In this document: piece after piece, positions 52,412-61,000 of the stretch
How the letters are laid out: every line of letters begins with the position of its first letter
Position numbering within the stretch: the stretch's first letter is position 1
Assembly (NCBI RefSeq): GCF_011769525.1
Contig: NZ_CP050440.1
Location: 1,551,501 to 1,615,500, forward strand
Origin: Tolypothrix sp. PCC 7910
GTDB taxonomy: Bacteria; Cyanobacteriota; Cyanobacteriia; Cyanobacteriales; Nostocaceae
DNA length: 64,000 bases
Reading direction: 5' to 3'
Program-made: the position numbers and the translations under genes
Notes under the pieces: model-generated
What the model was told of the DNA's origin: nothing
Databases searched by the model: none
Seen by the model: only the letters and a program-made list of their open reading frames with translations

Positions 52412-52876
52412 ATGAACCAAAGCAATTTAGAATTACCATCTGGCTGTATTCTCCGCAAAGCAACATCTCAAGATAATTGGCCGATTCGGTTGTTGGTGTT
52501 ATCTGCTAAACTCGATCCGACTCAATTACGTTGGCAACAATTTTGGGTGATTGAGTGTAATGGAAAATTAGCAGCTTGCGGACAGCTACGCAACTTTGAT
52601 GATACTCAAGAACTTGGTAGTTTGGTGGTTATACCAGCTTGGCGTAATCGTGGTTTAGGGAGTTTACTCACACAGCATCTCATTGCTACAGCCACGCAAC
52701 CGTTATATCTAGAATGTTTAGGACAGCGTCTAGCAGAATTTTACAGTCGTTTTGGCTTTGTTGCGATCGCCTTTGAAGAATTACCGCGATCGCTAAAATC
52801 TAAATTCGGCTTGTCGCAATTAGGAAAAAAGCTAATTCGGGTTCCTGTAGTGTTTATGCAATATCCCAATTCGTAA
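52412..52876 (+). CDS. GNAT family N-acetyltransferase
   Basis: This 154-aa protein has the GNAT core: LAACGQLRNFDDTQELGSLV then VIPAWRNRGLGSLLTQHLIA, with the acetyl-CoA loop R-x-x-G-L-G. A C-terminal YSRFGFVAIAFEELPRSL follows. The full family length is present. The acceptor substrate is unknown. It is convergent with the WG-repeat gene, with 20 bp between stops. Confidence 0.9.
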   Translation: MNQSNLELPSGCILRKATSQDNWPIRLLVLSAKLDPTQLRWQQFWVIECNGKLAACGQLRNFDDTQELGSLVVIPAWRNRGLGSLLTQHLIATATQPLYLECLGQRLAEFYSRFGFVAIAFEELPRSLKSKFGLSQLGKKLIRVPVVFMQYPNS

Positions 52877-52896
52877 TTCGTAATCAGCTAAAAAAA

Positions 52897-53838
52897 CTAT
52901 TGCCCGATAGGTTTGCCTGTTTTATCAAAATCTTCACCTTTTTCCCCAGTACTTACTTCTATTGTGCCATCATCAAATCTTTGAGTGTAATTATATTTGA
53001 AGGGAATGATAACTTGACCACTTTTGTCGATATATCCCCATTTACCATTTAGTTTTACCGCTACAAGCCCCTGTAAAAAAGAAGGATGAAGTCCATATCC
53101 GCTAGCATCAAACTTAAAGGGGATAACAACCTTACCAGTTTTATCGATAAATCCTAGCTTGCCGTTCAGTTCTGCTGGGACAAAACCTTCAGTAAAAGCA
53201 GGAGGGTAAACTAAGCCCAAGACTCCATAATTAAAGGAGAATACAAATCTGCCAGTCTTGTCGATATAACGCCATTTACCATTAAGTTTTGCTGCTGCCA
53301 GCCCTTCGGAAAAAGCAAGTGCTTCAGTAAATTGAAAGGGAATAACCACTCTACCAGTTTTGTCGATATATCCCCACTTGCCATTAAGTTTTGCTGCTGC
53401 CAGCCCTTCGGAAAAAGAAAAAGTTTCGGAAAACTGAAGGGGGATCACAACTTTTCCAGTTTTGTCGATGAATCCCGATTTGCCATTTACCCCTACAGAG
53501 GCTAATCCTTCTGCAAAATCTCTAGCGCTGTCATATTGGGGGTGAACGACAATCTCAGCTTTGAGATTGGCATATCCCCATTTACCAGTGGAAGTAAGCC
53601 CAACGTTCCTTTCGGAATATGTTCCTCCGTTATTGATGAGGCTCATTCCCTCACTAGGATCGCCTATACAGTTAGGATTAAATGAAAGTGAAGTTTGAAA
53701 GGGAAAGAGGGTTGTTGAACATGTATGAAGGGCATCTTCGTCATAGCAAGCTTGCAAAATCAAGCAAGATAAACCAGTAAGCAAAAAGACTATCTTCTTA
53801 TCGCTCTTTCGTTTAGTCCAATATAAATCAAAATTCAT
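52897..53838 (-). CDS. WG-repeat lipoprotein
   Basis: This 313-aa protein has at least five WG/KWGYIDK repeats (GKWGYIDKTGRVVIPFQF and variants) from residue 85 on. The N-terminus (VFLLTGLSCLILQACYDE) has a lipobox-like LQAC, so it is probably a lipoprotein. The first 80 residues are unlike the repeats. WG repeats make beta structures of unclear function, often extracytoplasmic. The repeats at 53234-53430 are nearly identical in DNA, showing recent duplication. ATG at 53838. Confidence 0.88.
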   Translation of the reverse strand: MNFDLYWTKRKSDKKIVFLLTGLSCLILQACYDEDALHTCSTTLFPFQTSLSFNPNCIGDPSEGMSLINNGGTYSERNVGLTSTGKWGYANLKAEIVVHPQYDSARDFAEGLASVGVNGKSGFIDKTGKVVIPLQFSETFSFSEGLAAAKLNGKWGYIDKTGRVVIPFQFTEALAFSEGLAAAKLNGKWRYIDKTGRFVFSFNYGVLGLVYPPAFTEGFVPAELNGKLGFIDKTGKVVIPFKFDASGYGLHPSFLQGLVAVKLNGKWGYIDKSGQVIIPFKYNYTQRFDDGTIEVSTGEKGEDFDKTGKPIGQ

Positions 53839-53988
53839 GATGACTTTTTTGAAGTTTGCGTACTCCTGCGGAGAAGCAAGCTACGCGTAGCGTGTCGTTG
53901 GCGCAGCCTCTCGTAGAGAAGACAAAAGTTGAGCCAGTGTACCCTTACGGGTTCTCCGTCTGAAAGCAACTGGCGTTGCGTAGCGGTG
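53839..53988. repeat. Spacer of nested GC-rich palindromes
   Basis: The spacer between the WG-repeat and methyltransferase genes includes CTGCGGAGAAGCAAGCTACG followed by CGTAGCGTGTCG and further inverted segments (CGCAGCCTCTCG). Similar motifs occur near 62902-62930 (GCAAGCTAGGCGTAGC) and 10318-10345. These are typical short palindromic repeats, with no gene. Confidence 0.65.
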
Positions 53989-54603
53989 CTAGGCTTTTTT
54001 TGCAAAAATCGTCAATAAAACAGGCCCTAATAAATAATAGTGTCCAACACAATCTAAACCAACAGCAGCGCCCATAACTTCCCGTTGCTGAGGACTATAA
54101 AATCTCACTTTCCCTAGAGAACCTAGTGTTACTTGCACTTCAGCTTTACTTTTTAATGTTGTGTCAACTAAATAAAAGCGTCCACCAGGTGAAAGCACTC
54201 GCGTCACTTCGCTGAAAATTTGTTGCGGTTCTAAATAATGCAAAAAACTTATCGTGTTGAAAACTGCATTAAATTGTCCTTCAGCAAAGGGAAGTGACTC
54301 CGCTTTACCTTCAACATAAATTAACCGGGGACGATGGCGATTATTGCGTCTGGCTACTCGCAACATCTCACTCGATAAATCTAATCCAGTCCCTTGTAAA
54401 TCGGGAAACTTCGCAGCAAGGCGTTCTAGTAACCTTCCAGTACCACAACCTAAATCCAATACATTTGAATGAGATGGTAAATCGGCAAATTCTAGTAACC
54501 GTTTGTGAATAGTTTGATAGAATACAGACGGTAAAAGCCAGTCGTAGCTGGGTGCCCAAATGTCAAAAATTTGCTTTTTGTTACTTATAAAGTCACTAGT
54601 CAT
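53989..54603 (-). CDS. Class I SAM-dependent methyltransferase
   Basis: This protein of about 204 aa has motif I VLDLGCGTGRLLERLA (about residue 45), GTGLDLSSEMLRVARRNN, a LPFAEGQFNAVFNTISFLHY region and VLSPGGRFYLVDTTL. This is the UbiE/Methyltransf_11 layout. The N-terminal WAPSYDWLLPSVFYQTIHKR fits quinone- or lipid-methyltransferase relatives. I chose the ATG at 54603; a TTG three codons earlier is possible. The substrate is unknown. Confidence 0.88.
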   Translation of the reverse strand: MTSDFISNKKQIFDIWAPSYDWLLPSVFYQTIHKRLLEFADLPSHSNVLDLGCGTGRLLERLAAKFPDLQGTGLDLSSEMLRVARRNNRHRPRLIYVEGKAESLPFAEGQFNAVFNTISFLHYLEPQQIFSEVTRVLSPGGRFYLVDTTLKSKAEVQVTLGSLGKVRFYSPQQREVMGAAVGLDCVGHYYLLGPVLLTIFAKKA

Positions 54604-54746
54604 AGTTAGCAATAATTACAGTGTGCCAAGTAGATGAAGTATACAGGTGGTAACACAACAATGTTACGCCTTTACAATAATCTGTAACTCATAAACTTGC
54701 ACCGGACTGTAATTAAACAGCTTTTATGCTTATTTTCTTTGCCATC

Positions 54747-55241
54747 TTATACCATTTCAAACTCTAATTGATGACTCTTGAGAAAATCATGAGTAAAATG
54801 GTCTACTACATTTGTATCGATCAATTCTAAATTATAAAAATCTACAAATTCATGGTCAAAATATGGGCCCGCGTGCCAAGTTCCTACCTCTAACTTAATA
54901 AAACAATTCCCTGGAATGCGAAAAGCGGCGATTTCCTCTAAAGCTGGTTCATTTACATCATTATGAGGAGGACAAACCGCAATTAACCAATCCTTACCTT
55001 CCAAGGAACCTAAACATTGAGTACATTGCACATGACGAGTAATTTTATGAAACCTGCGCCCTTTACGATGCAAGCGCATAATATAAAAGCGTGGCGTGCC
55101 ATTTTGCAGATTTAATTGTGCATCTTCTACATCAAAAGCCTTACCATCTGCACTTGGAAAAATCACCTGTCCATAACGCCGAAAATTTTCTGGTGTTACC
55201 AATTGAACTTGTAATTGTTGGACTGTCTGTGATGTACTCAT
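54747..55241 (-). CDS. Ureidoglycolate-lyase-family protein
   Basis: This 164-aa protein resembles ureidoglycolate lyase (AllA family, cupin-like). It has VTPENFRRYGQVIFPSADGK, FHKITRHVQCTQCLGSLEGK, DWLIAVCPPHNDVNEPALEE and FIKLEVGTWHAGPYFDHEFV, with metal-type His residues in GTWHAGP. The family releases urea from ureidoglycolate in purine breakdown. The other allantoin-pathway genes are not in the window. I chose the ATG at 55241 (MSTSQTVQQ); AGG lies upstream. It lies 31 bp downstream of the DoxX-like gene. Confidence 0.86.
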   Translation of the reverse strand: MSTSQTVQQLQVQLVTPENFRRYGQVIFPSADGKAFDVEDAQLNLQNGTPRFYIMRLHRKGRRFHKITRHVQCTQCLGSLEGKDWLIAVCPPHNDVNEPALEEIAAFRIPGNCFIKLEVGTWHAGPYFDHEFVDFYNLELIDTNVVDHFTHDFLKSHQLEFEMV

Positions 55242-55271
55242 ATAAAAACCTATCAAGATTTAAAATTTAAA

Positions 55272-55715
55272 TTATTCCCATTCGAGTGATTTGGTAATCA
55301 GTGACTTGGGAATTATTGACGCTTGTTTTTCTTTATCTGAAGGTTTGGTATACCACCAAGCCCAAGCAATGAAAACTGCTTGGAAAGGAAGCCGGATTGC
55401 TTGTAACCAAGGAGAATCTGAATATGGTATGGTTTCAATCTTAATATGATTAACTGCCATATTGATATTTGCAGGGAAAACCGCAATAAATAATAAAATT
55501 AATCCCCAAGCTGCTGCTTGACTCACAGGCGGAACCAATAAACCTATCCCACCTAAAATTTCATAAAAGCCGCTGAGATAAACTAATTCTAAAGGATATG
55601 GCAGTTGCGGAGGCATAATTTTAACGTATGGTTGTGGCACTAAAAAGTGTGTCACTCCTACAATAATGATTGATACTGCTAGGATGACGCGCCAAAGTTC
55701 TTTATTTCTGTACAT
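55272..55715 (-). CDS. DoxX-like membrane protein
   Basis: This 147-aa protein has four hydrophobic helices at about 8-28, 45-62, 66-86 and 104-120. RVILAVSIIIVGVTHFLVPQ, LVYLSGFYEILGGIGLLVPP and SQAAAWGLILLFIAVFPANI with NMAVNH match the DoxX family. Members have roles in thiosulphate oxidation or redox stress; this one is not further assignable. It precedes the ureidoglycolate-lyase-like gene by 31 bp, so the pair may be an operon. ATG at 55715. Confidence 0.88.
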   Translation of the reverse strand: MYRNKELWRVILAVSIIIVGVTHFLVPQPYVKIMPPQLPYPLELVYLSGFYEILGGIGLLVPPVSQAAAWGLILLFIAVFPANINMAVNHIKIETIPYSDSPWLQAIRLPFQAVFIAWAWWYTKPSDKEKQASIIPKSLITKSLEWE

Positions 55716-55805
55716 TTGAGTTACCTAATCTCCATTACTCACTTGTCTTCAGTTTTGACGATTAATATAATTTTGTCTTCAGCCCACAGTGATAATAAGA
55801 GGTTA

Positions 55806-56116
55806 TACCATTATGAAAAAAGAACGCGACAGATTGTAGGATCAAGGCATTGCCCATACATATAAAATTAAGCTAAAAATAGCCTCTGTCTTAGCTTTAC
55901 TGTCCGCCTGAGAATGAATTCTCAGGGCCAAAGCCAAAGTCTACTGAAGTAGACTCAAGATTTTGAGGATATTTAGTCATCTTGAGATGACTTTGACTAT
56001 TAGCAAGGAACTGAAGTTCCTTGCGGTAAATGGGTTCTGCGTTAAGTTTACACATGTGGGTAATGCCTTGCCCTCTAGAATATATTGATATGTCGCCAAC
56101 ATTATTTGAATTGGTA
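55806..56116. mobile_element. IS630-type miniature element, complete copy D, with hairpin array
   Basis: The 311-bp element runs from TACCATTATG to GAATTGGTA, flanked by TTA direct repeats (55803-55805 and 56117-56119). Its ends and next stem follow the same plan as copy B. An inner stem AAGGCATTGCCCA (55844-55856) pairs with TGGGTAATGCCTT (56057-56069) with one mismatch. Between the arms lie four more hairpins (55907-56024), recorded separately. It has no coding capacity. Confidence 0.82.
55907..56024. repeat. Array of four short near-perfect hairpins
   Basis: Four inverted repeats with 2-nt centres follow one another: CCTGAGAAT-GA-ATTCTCAGG (55907-55926), AGTCTACT-GA-AGTAGACT (55938-55955), AGTCATCT-TG-AGATGACT (55975-55992) and GCAAGGAACT-GA-AGTTCCTTGC (56003-56024). 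Stems are 8-10 bp and perfect. The stem sequences differ from each other, so this is a structural and not a sequence repeat. Confidence 0.85.
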
Positions 56117-56135
56117 TTATTTATCAATTTGACGC

Positions 56136-56164
56136 GGATGCGTTACGCTATTGCTAACGCATCC
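56136..56164. repeat. GGATGCGTTA palindrome
   Basis: GGATGCGTTA-CGCTATTGC-TAACGCATCC forms a 10-bp perfect stem downstream of the miniature element. It is the same family as 51671-51697. Confidence 0.8.
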
Positions 56165-56218
56165 TACGTGAACTATGAAAGGTAAAACAGATTATCCTAT
56201 TAATCTTAATTCAATGAA

Positions 56219-56905
56219 CTAAGGCGCTATCGGAATGGAAATTACAAATTCTGTTTCTTGTTGAGGTAGAGAATTGACGGTGATATTACCACCATGTTTT
56301 TTAATAATAGAATAGCTGACAAATAATCCTAAACCTGTACCCCTACCTATAGGTTTAGTAGTGAAAAATGGTTCAAATATCCGTTGTTGGATATGCAAGG
56401 GAATAAAACTGCTGGTATTGGCGATCGCAATTTTGATCTGCTCATTTTCAACTACTTCTGTACGAATCCAAATTTGTGGCTGTTCAATATTTTTTCCTGC
56501 TTCGCGAATCGCATCAATGGCATTATTAAGTATATGTAAAAATACCTGATTCAACTGTCCAGGATAACAGGTGACGGGGGGAAGATTACCATATTCTTTA
56601 ATGAGTTGTATCTCAGGTTGATGTTTATAGGCTTGCAAGCGATTTTGCAAAATCAATAGTGTACTTTCTATGCCACTATGTAAATCTACTGCTTTAATCG
56701 GTGCTTCATCTAAACGCGAGAAGTTACGTAAACTCAAGACAATCTGACTGATGCGATCGCTGCCGGCTTCCATTGATTGCAGAATATCAATTACATCTTT
56801 ATAAATAAAATCAATATCTATTTCATCGTGTTTAGCTTGAATTTTGGCAGAAGGTTGAGTATATTCTTGCTGATAAAGTGTAATTAAACTCATCAAATCA
56901 GCTAA
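56219..56905 (-). pseudogene. Histidine kinase ATPase fragment, 3' part of the split giant kinase gene
   Basis: This fragment continues the protein interrupted at 58035. Directly after the IS it reads ADLMSLITLYQQEYTQPSAK, then IVLSLRNFSRLDEAPIKAVD, the N-box FLHILNNAIDAIREAGKN and G-box GRGTGLGLFVSYSIIKKHGG. It holds the end of the dimerisation region and the whole HATPase domain, ending at 56219. Cut off from the kinase's N-terminal part by the IS, it has no natural start; the frame can be read only from codons inside the IS. The sequence is otherwise undamaged, so the insertion looks recent. Confidence 0.88.
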
Positions 56906-56966
56906 TACCAATTTAATATGAAGCTGCATATAATGGAGGAAGCAAACTCGGTAAATTAAAATAACC

Positions 56967-57476
56967 ATGAGCCGCCCTTTTAAGATTGAAATCGCAGAGA
57001 GCGAAGAAGAACTTAAAAAACGTCTACAAACAGCAAACATAGGGAACCAGAAAGAAAAACTGATGATGCTGTGGTGGATAAAAAGTGGTCAGGTTCAGGA
57101 GCAGCAAGACATTGGAAAACGCTTGGCGAAAGATACTTCAACGGTAACAAGGTGGATACAAAAGTATAGGTCAGGTGGGCTAGATGAATTATTAAAAATT
57201 AAAAAAGCTCCAGGAGCAAAACGAAAAATTAACGAGCTTGCGATCGCAGGACTCACCGAAGAGTTAAAAACAGGAACAGGCTTTAGTAGCTATGGTGCAA
57301 TAGTTGAGTGGTTGAAACTCAAACATGGACTGGAAGTTGAGTATGCAACAGTTTATGCATTAGTTCGATATAAATTAGGAGCAAAACTCAAAGTACCACG
57401 TCCTCAAAGCCATCAACAGGATGAAAAGTTAGTATCTGAGTTTAAAAAAAACTCGGTATCATCCTCAATATCCTAG
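56967..57476 (+). CDS. IS630 transposase, N-terminal frame (HTH part)
   Basis: This 169-aa frame contains helix-turn-helix domains typical of the IS630/Tc1 transposase N-terminus: WWIKSGQVQEQQDIGKRLAK, STVTRWIQKYRSGGLDELLK and a second unit GTGFSSYGAIVEWLKLKHGL. It ends at 57476, shortly after an 8-A run (57444-57451). A -1 slip there continues into the catalytic frame. The short product alone could act as a DNA-binding regulator of transposition. Confidence 0.9.
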   Translation: MSRPFKIEIAESEEELKKRLQTANIGNQKEKLMMLWWIKSGQVQEQQDIGKRLAKDTSTVTRWIQKYRSGGLDELLKIKKAPGAKRKINELAIAGLTEELKTGTGFSSYGAIVEWLKLKHGLEVEYATVYALVRYKLGAKLKVPRPQSHQQDEKLVSEFKKNSVSSSIS

Positions 57477-58027
57477 AAAAACATCTAGCACCAGGGAGGC
57501 GTATTCATTATCTGTGTCAGGATGAGACCAGGGTGGGATTAAAAACTTTAACGGGAAAGGTGATTACTGCTTCTGGAGTAAAACCTACTGTATGCGTGAA
57601 ATGGCAAAGGAAAAACTTTTGGATTTATGGCGCAATTGAACCATTCACAGGACAACATTTTCAGCAAGAATACCCCAAACTTAATGGTGAATATTTTCAA
57701 CAGTTTTTAGACTGGTTATCTCAGCAATTAGGTGAAGATTATGCAATTTTACAAATAGACCAAGCTCCTGCTCATATCAGTAGTGCAATTAATTGGCCTG
57801 AAAATATTATTCCCCTGCTTCAACCACCTCATTCCCCGGAACTCAATCCCATTGAAAGGCTATGGCAGTATCTCAAAAAATCACTTCATAATGAACTTTT
57901 TTCTTCTTTACAAGACTTACGCAATCGCATACAACAACTATTTGAGCAATTAACATTTGAGCAGGTAATATCTATCTCTTCTTATAACTTTATTTTAGAA
58001 GCTCTTTTCTATGCAGCTTCATATTAA
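57449..58027 (+). CDS. IS630 transposase, catalytic DDE frame, read by -1 frameshift
   Basis: After slipping back one base on the A-run, the frame reads KKLGIILNILEKHLAPGRRI and YLCQDETRVG (first Asp), ILQIDQAPAHISSA (second Asp) and PPHSPELNPIERLWQYLKKS (Glu), the IS630/mariner DDE catalytic set. No independent start with a ribosome-binding site is evident at the junction. The stop lies inside the right terminal repeat. The full fusion would be about 353 aa, the usual size for the family. A simple frameshift mutation is the alternative to programmed slipping. Confidence 0.88.
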   Translation, partial: KLGIILNILEKHLAPGRRIHYLCQDETRVGLKTLTGKVITASGVKPTVCVKWQRKNFWIYGAIEPFTGQHFQQEYPKLNGEYFQQFLDWLSQQLGEDYAILQIDQAPAHISSAINWPENIIPLLQPPHSPELNPIERLWQYLKKSLHNELFSSLQDLRNRIQQLFEQLTFEQVISISSYNFILEALFYAASY

Positions 58028-61000
58028 ATTGGTATAAATAAGTTTCTAAATGGTCGATATTGCCCTTAATAAAACTGATTGGATTATTAATTTCGTGGGC
58101 AATTCCTGCTACTAATTGCCCCAAAGATGACATTTTTTCGGAATGAATCAATTGAGCATGGGTTTTTTGTAGATGTTGCAATGTATCTTCTAAATCTTGG
58201 GCTTTTTGGTTAAGTGCCTGGGTTTTTTGCTCTACTTCTGCTTCCAGGTTTTGGGAATAATGGGCGATTTGTTGATACAGTCGAGCATTTTCTAAGGAAA
58301 TGGCAGCTTGGGTGCAAAGAAAATCTAAAATCAAGATGCGATCGCTCGTAAATACACCACTGGTAGAACGATTCTGCAAATACAAAATCCCAATCAAATT
58401 TCCTTGATGGAGAATTGGCAAGCACAAGATACTTTGAGGTTGCTGTCGAGTCAAATATTCATCAATTACAGGTAAATCTGTTTTCAGATGCTCAATTACC
58501 ACAACTTCTTGGGTGTTTTTGACATACTGAATCAACTTGACTGGTATATTACAGTTTCCTTCTAGCGGTTGCGAGCAAAGTTCTGTATGATCTGGTGTTG
58601 CAATGGCTTGCAGATACCAATTACCATCACTATTGGGTAGGATTAAAGCACAGCGATCGCCACCAGAGTTTTGTAGAATAATCTGAGTTAGTTGGCGCAG
58701 TAATTCGTCAAAATGAATTGTACTAGAAAGACTTTGAGAAGCTTTGAGAACGGCAGCAAAATCTAGAGATGTATTGAGACTCTGGCTAACAGCTTGGGTA
58801 ATATTTGTAGAAGCATGAACTGAGATATGGGGAGTAGCAAGAGTTGCCAAGGTTTCTAGTGGATTCCAGCTTTGGCTAGTTTGCTGTAAAATTGGACGCA
58901 GTAAATCGGGGTAGCGATTTGCTAAATCATCGGTTTTAGCTTTAGCACCCCAACGGGAATAGCAATAATAAGCTGATTGCATATAACCCGCAGCTACTTT
59001 TTCTTTACCCCCATCAAGGTAAAATTTAGCAGCAAGTTCGTTGGCTAAAGCTTCTTCTTGCAGGTAGCCGTTTTCTTTTGCTCCCTTGATGGCGCGATCA
59101 TAGAGTTCCATTGCTGTGTAAGAATCACCCGACACGCGACAGCATTCAGCTTCTACTAGGTGCAATTTATGCAAATGATTATTGGGGGCATAATCGGCAT
59201 ATTGCTTGAGTTTTGTTTGATGATTTTGAACGCGCTGCCAACTATGAGATGATTCCTCAGTCACGGATTTTAAGATTGCTAACTGCGCTAAAGCATCATA
59301 AAAAGGCAGCAAAACGCTGACATATAATCCTGGTACACCATCTAAATATTGTTCGGTAAGGGTGGCTTGCGCGATCGCTTGTTCGTATTCGCCAAACAAA
59401 TAGCAGAGAATTACTTTGTTAATTTGTACGTGATAAACAGCCGGGCGATCATTAACTTCTTGGTGTTGTGGTAACATCACATCTTCGTTGTAGACATTAC
59501 CCACCAAACGATAAGGAACTTCACTACAACCTAGTAAGTTTAAAACAGCTTGGTGATAAGCTTTGTGATAATTCAGGGCTGTGGTTTGTTTCAGTTCTGC
59601 GATCGCTATCCCATACGTGGCTAATTCTGCTTCTAATTCTGTCAGTTCTTTACCAGCACAGTAAGATTGGAAACTATAGCCAAATATGCACCAAACCGCC
59701 CATTCTAAATCCCCCGTTGTCAATCCACTTTGATAACCTGCGAGTAAAGATTCTAGAATTGTCTGGAGAGGATCTTGCCAATGTCTAATAAAATTGTTGA
59801 ATACAGCCGTGATTTTGGCACGTAGTTCTTCAGCAGAGAATTGCTCTATTAAGTTTAATGCTAGTTGCCCAAATTGATAGCTTGTTTCTACCGCCCCAGT
59901 AAAAGCGCAGAGAATTAAGCCATAATTTGCATAAGCAAAAGCAGATAAGGTGGTATTGCCATATTCAATTGATAAGTTAACCTGCTGCGAAACAATTAGG
60001 GGTAACATTTCGGGACAGCCATTATAAGCAGTACCAAACATACTCGACAAAATGCGAATTGCTGCTTTGGTGCGCGCATCTGTCATCAAAGGCAAATTAA
60101 CTAATTCTAAGGGTTCTTTTCCTACTAATATCTGATGAGTTTCTCCCATCGCTTTGCCGATATCTTCTTGTGTGGGATAAGCAGGAATATCTATACCCAA
60201 ATCATGAAGTACAGCCAAAGCTATATCTAATCCTAACCGCAGTTGATTCTTGGCAACACAAGCTAAAATTTTGGTTTCATAAATTGGTACAACATCTAAA
60301 ATATTGTTGACATATTTAAGAACAATTTCCGCTAATTGTTCCATCTGCTCAAAATCAGTATTGAGATAAGCTGCTTCTACTGCTTCTGTATATACTGCTA
60401 GCAGTAATTCATAAAAATCTTGCCAATTATGATTTGCTAAAAATGTTCTCGCTATGCTGTAATAATCTACTGCGCCGGCATAAGCTGTGGCGTGTTTAGC
60501 TCTGCGCCCAGCAATTAACGCCAATTCAGCTAATTTTCTTTGTTCTTGGTAATCAGTAATTAAATCAATACTTAATTTAAATTGATTAACTATATCAAAG
60601 ATTTTATCAGTAATTTCTGTTGGGTTTGTATGTTTAAGTAACAGTTGCCCAATTGTGAGATGAGTAGTTTGTTTTTGCTCGTTGGGAATTAAAGAATAAG
60701 CCGCTTGTTGAACGCGATCATGTAAAAATTTATAGGTAGCTTTTTCATTATTTGTAGTATCTATATCTGCGCGATCGCCGCTCAAGTAAAATTTATAAAC
60801 TTCGCTTTGAGGTAAAATTAACCCTAACTGTAAAGCTTTCCATAAAGCAATAGCAGCTGTAGTTTCTGATTGCTCCAAGACAATTGCTAATGTCCCTAAA
60901 TCAAATTGATTACCAATACAAGCCGCTAGTTTTAATACTTCCTGTGTCTCAACTGGCAGTTTTTGCAATTGCTGCGCCATAAACTGGACTACATCATCTG

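Larger units (their letters stand above)
56906..58034 (+). mobile_element. IS630-family insertion sequence
   Basis: This 1129-bp element has 25-bp perfect terminal inverted repeats (56906-56930 and 58010-58034, starting TACCAATTTAATATGAAG), flanked by TAA direct repeats (56903-56905 and 58035-58037). It carries one transposase in two overlapping frames. Removing the IS and one TAA restores the reading frame of the surrounding kinase gene, giving ...HLETYLADLMSLI..., which supports these exact ends. Classic IS630 elements duplicate TA; here the conserved flank is TAA. Complete and apparently functional. Confidence 0.92.

Noticed and set aside
53839-53988. tRNA or small RNA gene
   Set aside because: The stems are local palindromes without a cloverleaf or conserved tRNA bases. 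No tRNA or rRNA gene was recognised in the window.
55907-56024. CRISPR repeats or attC-like sites
   Set aside because: The stems differ in sequence from one another and there are no cas or integrase genes nearby. The series is a set of different hairpins.
55897-56127. Minus-strand frame of 76 codons
   Set aside because: It lies wholly inside the miniature element and its hairpin array, with no start signal or family match.
56906-58034. Flanking TA as the only target duplication of the IS
   Set aside because: Excising with TA alone (core CCAATTT...AAATTGG) leaves a frameshift and stop in the kinase gene, whereas excision with TAA restores the frame.
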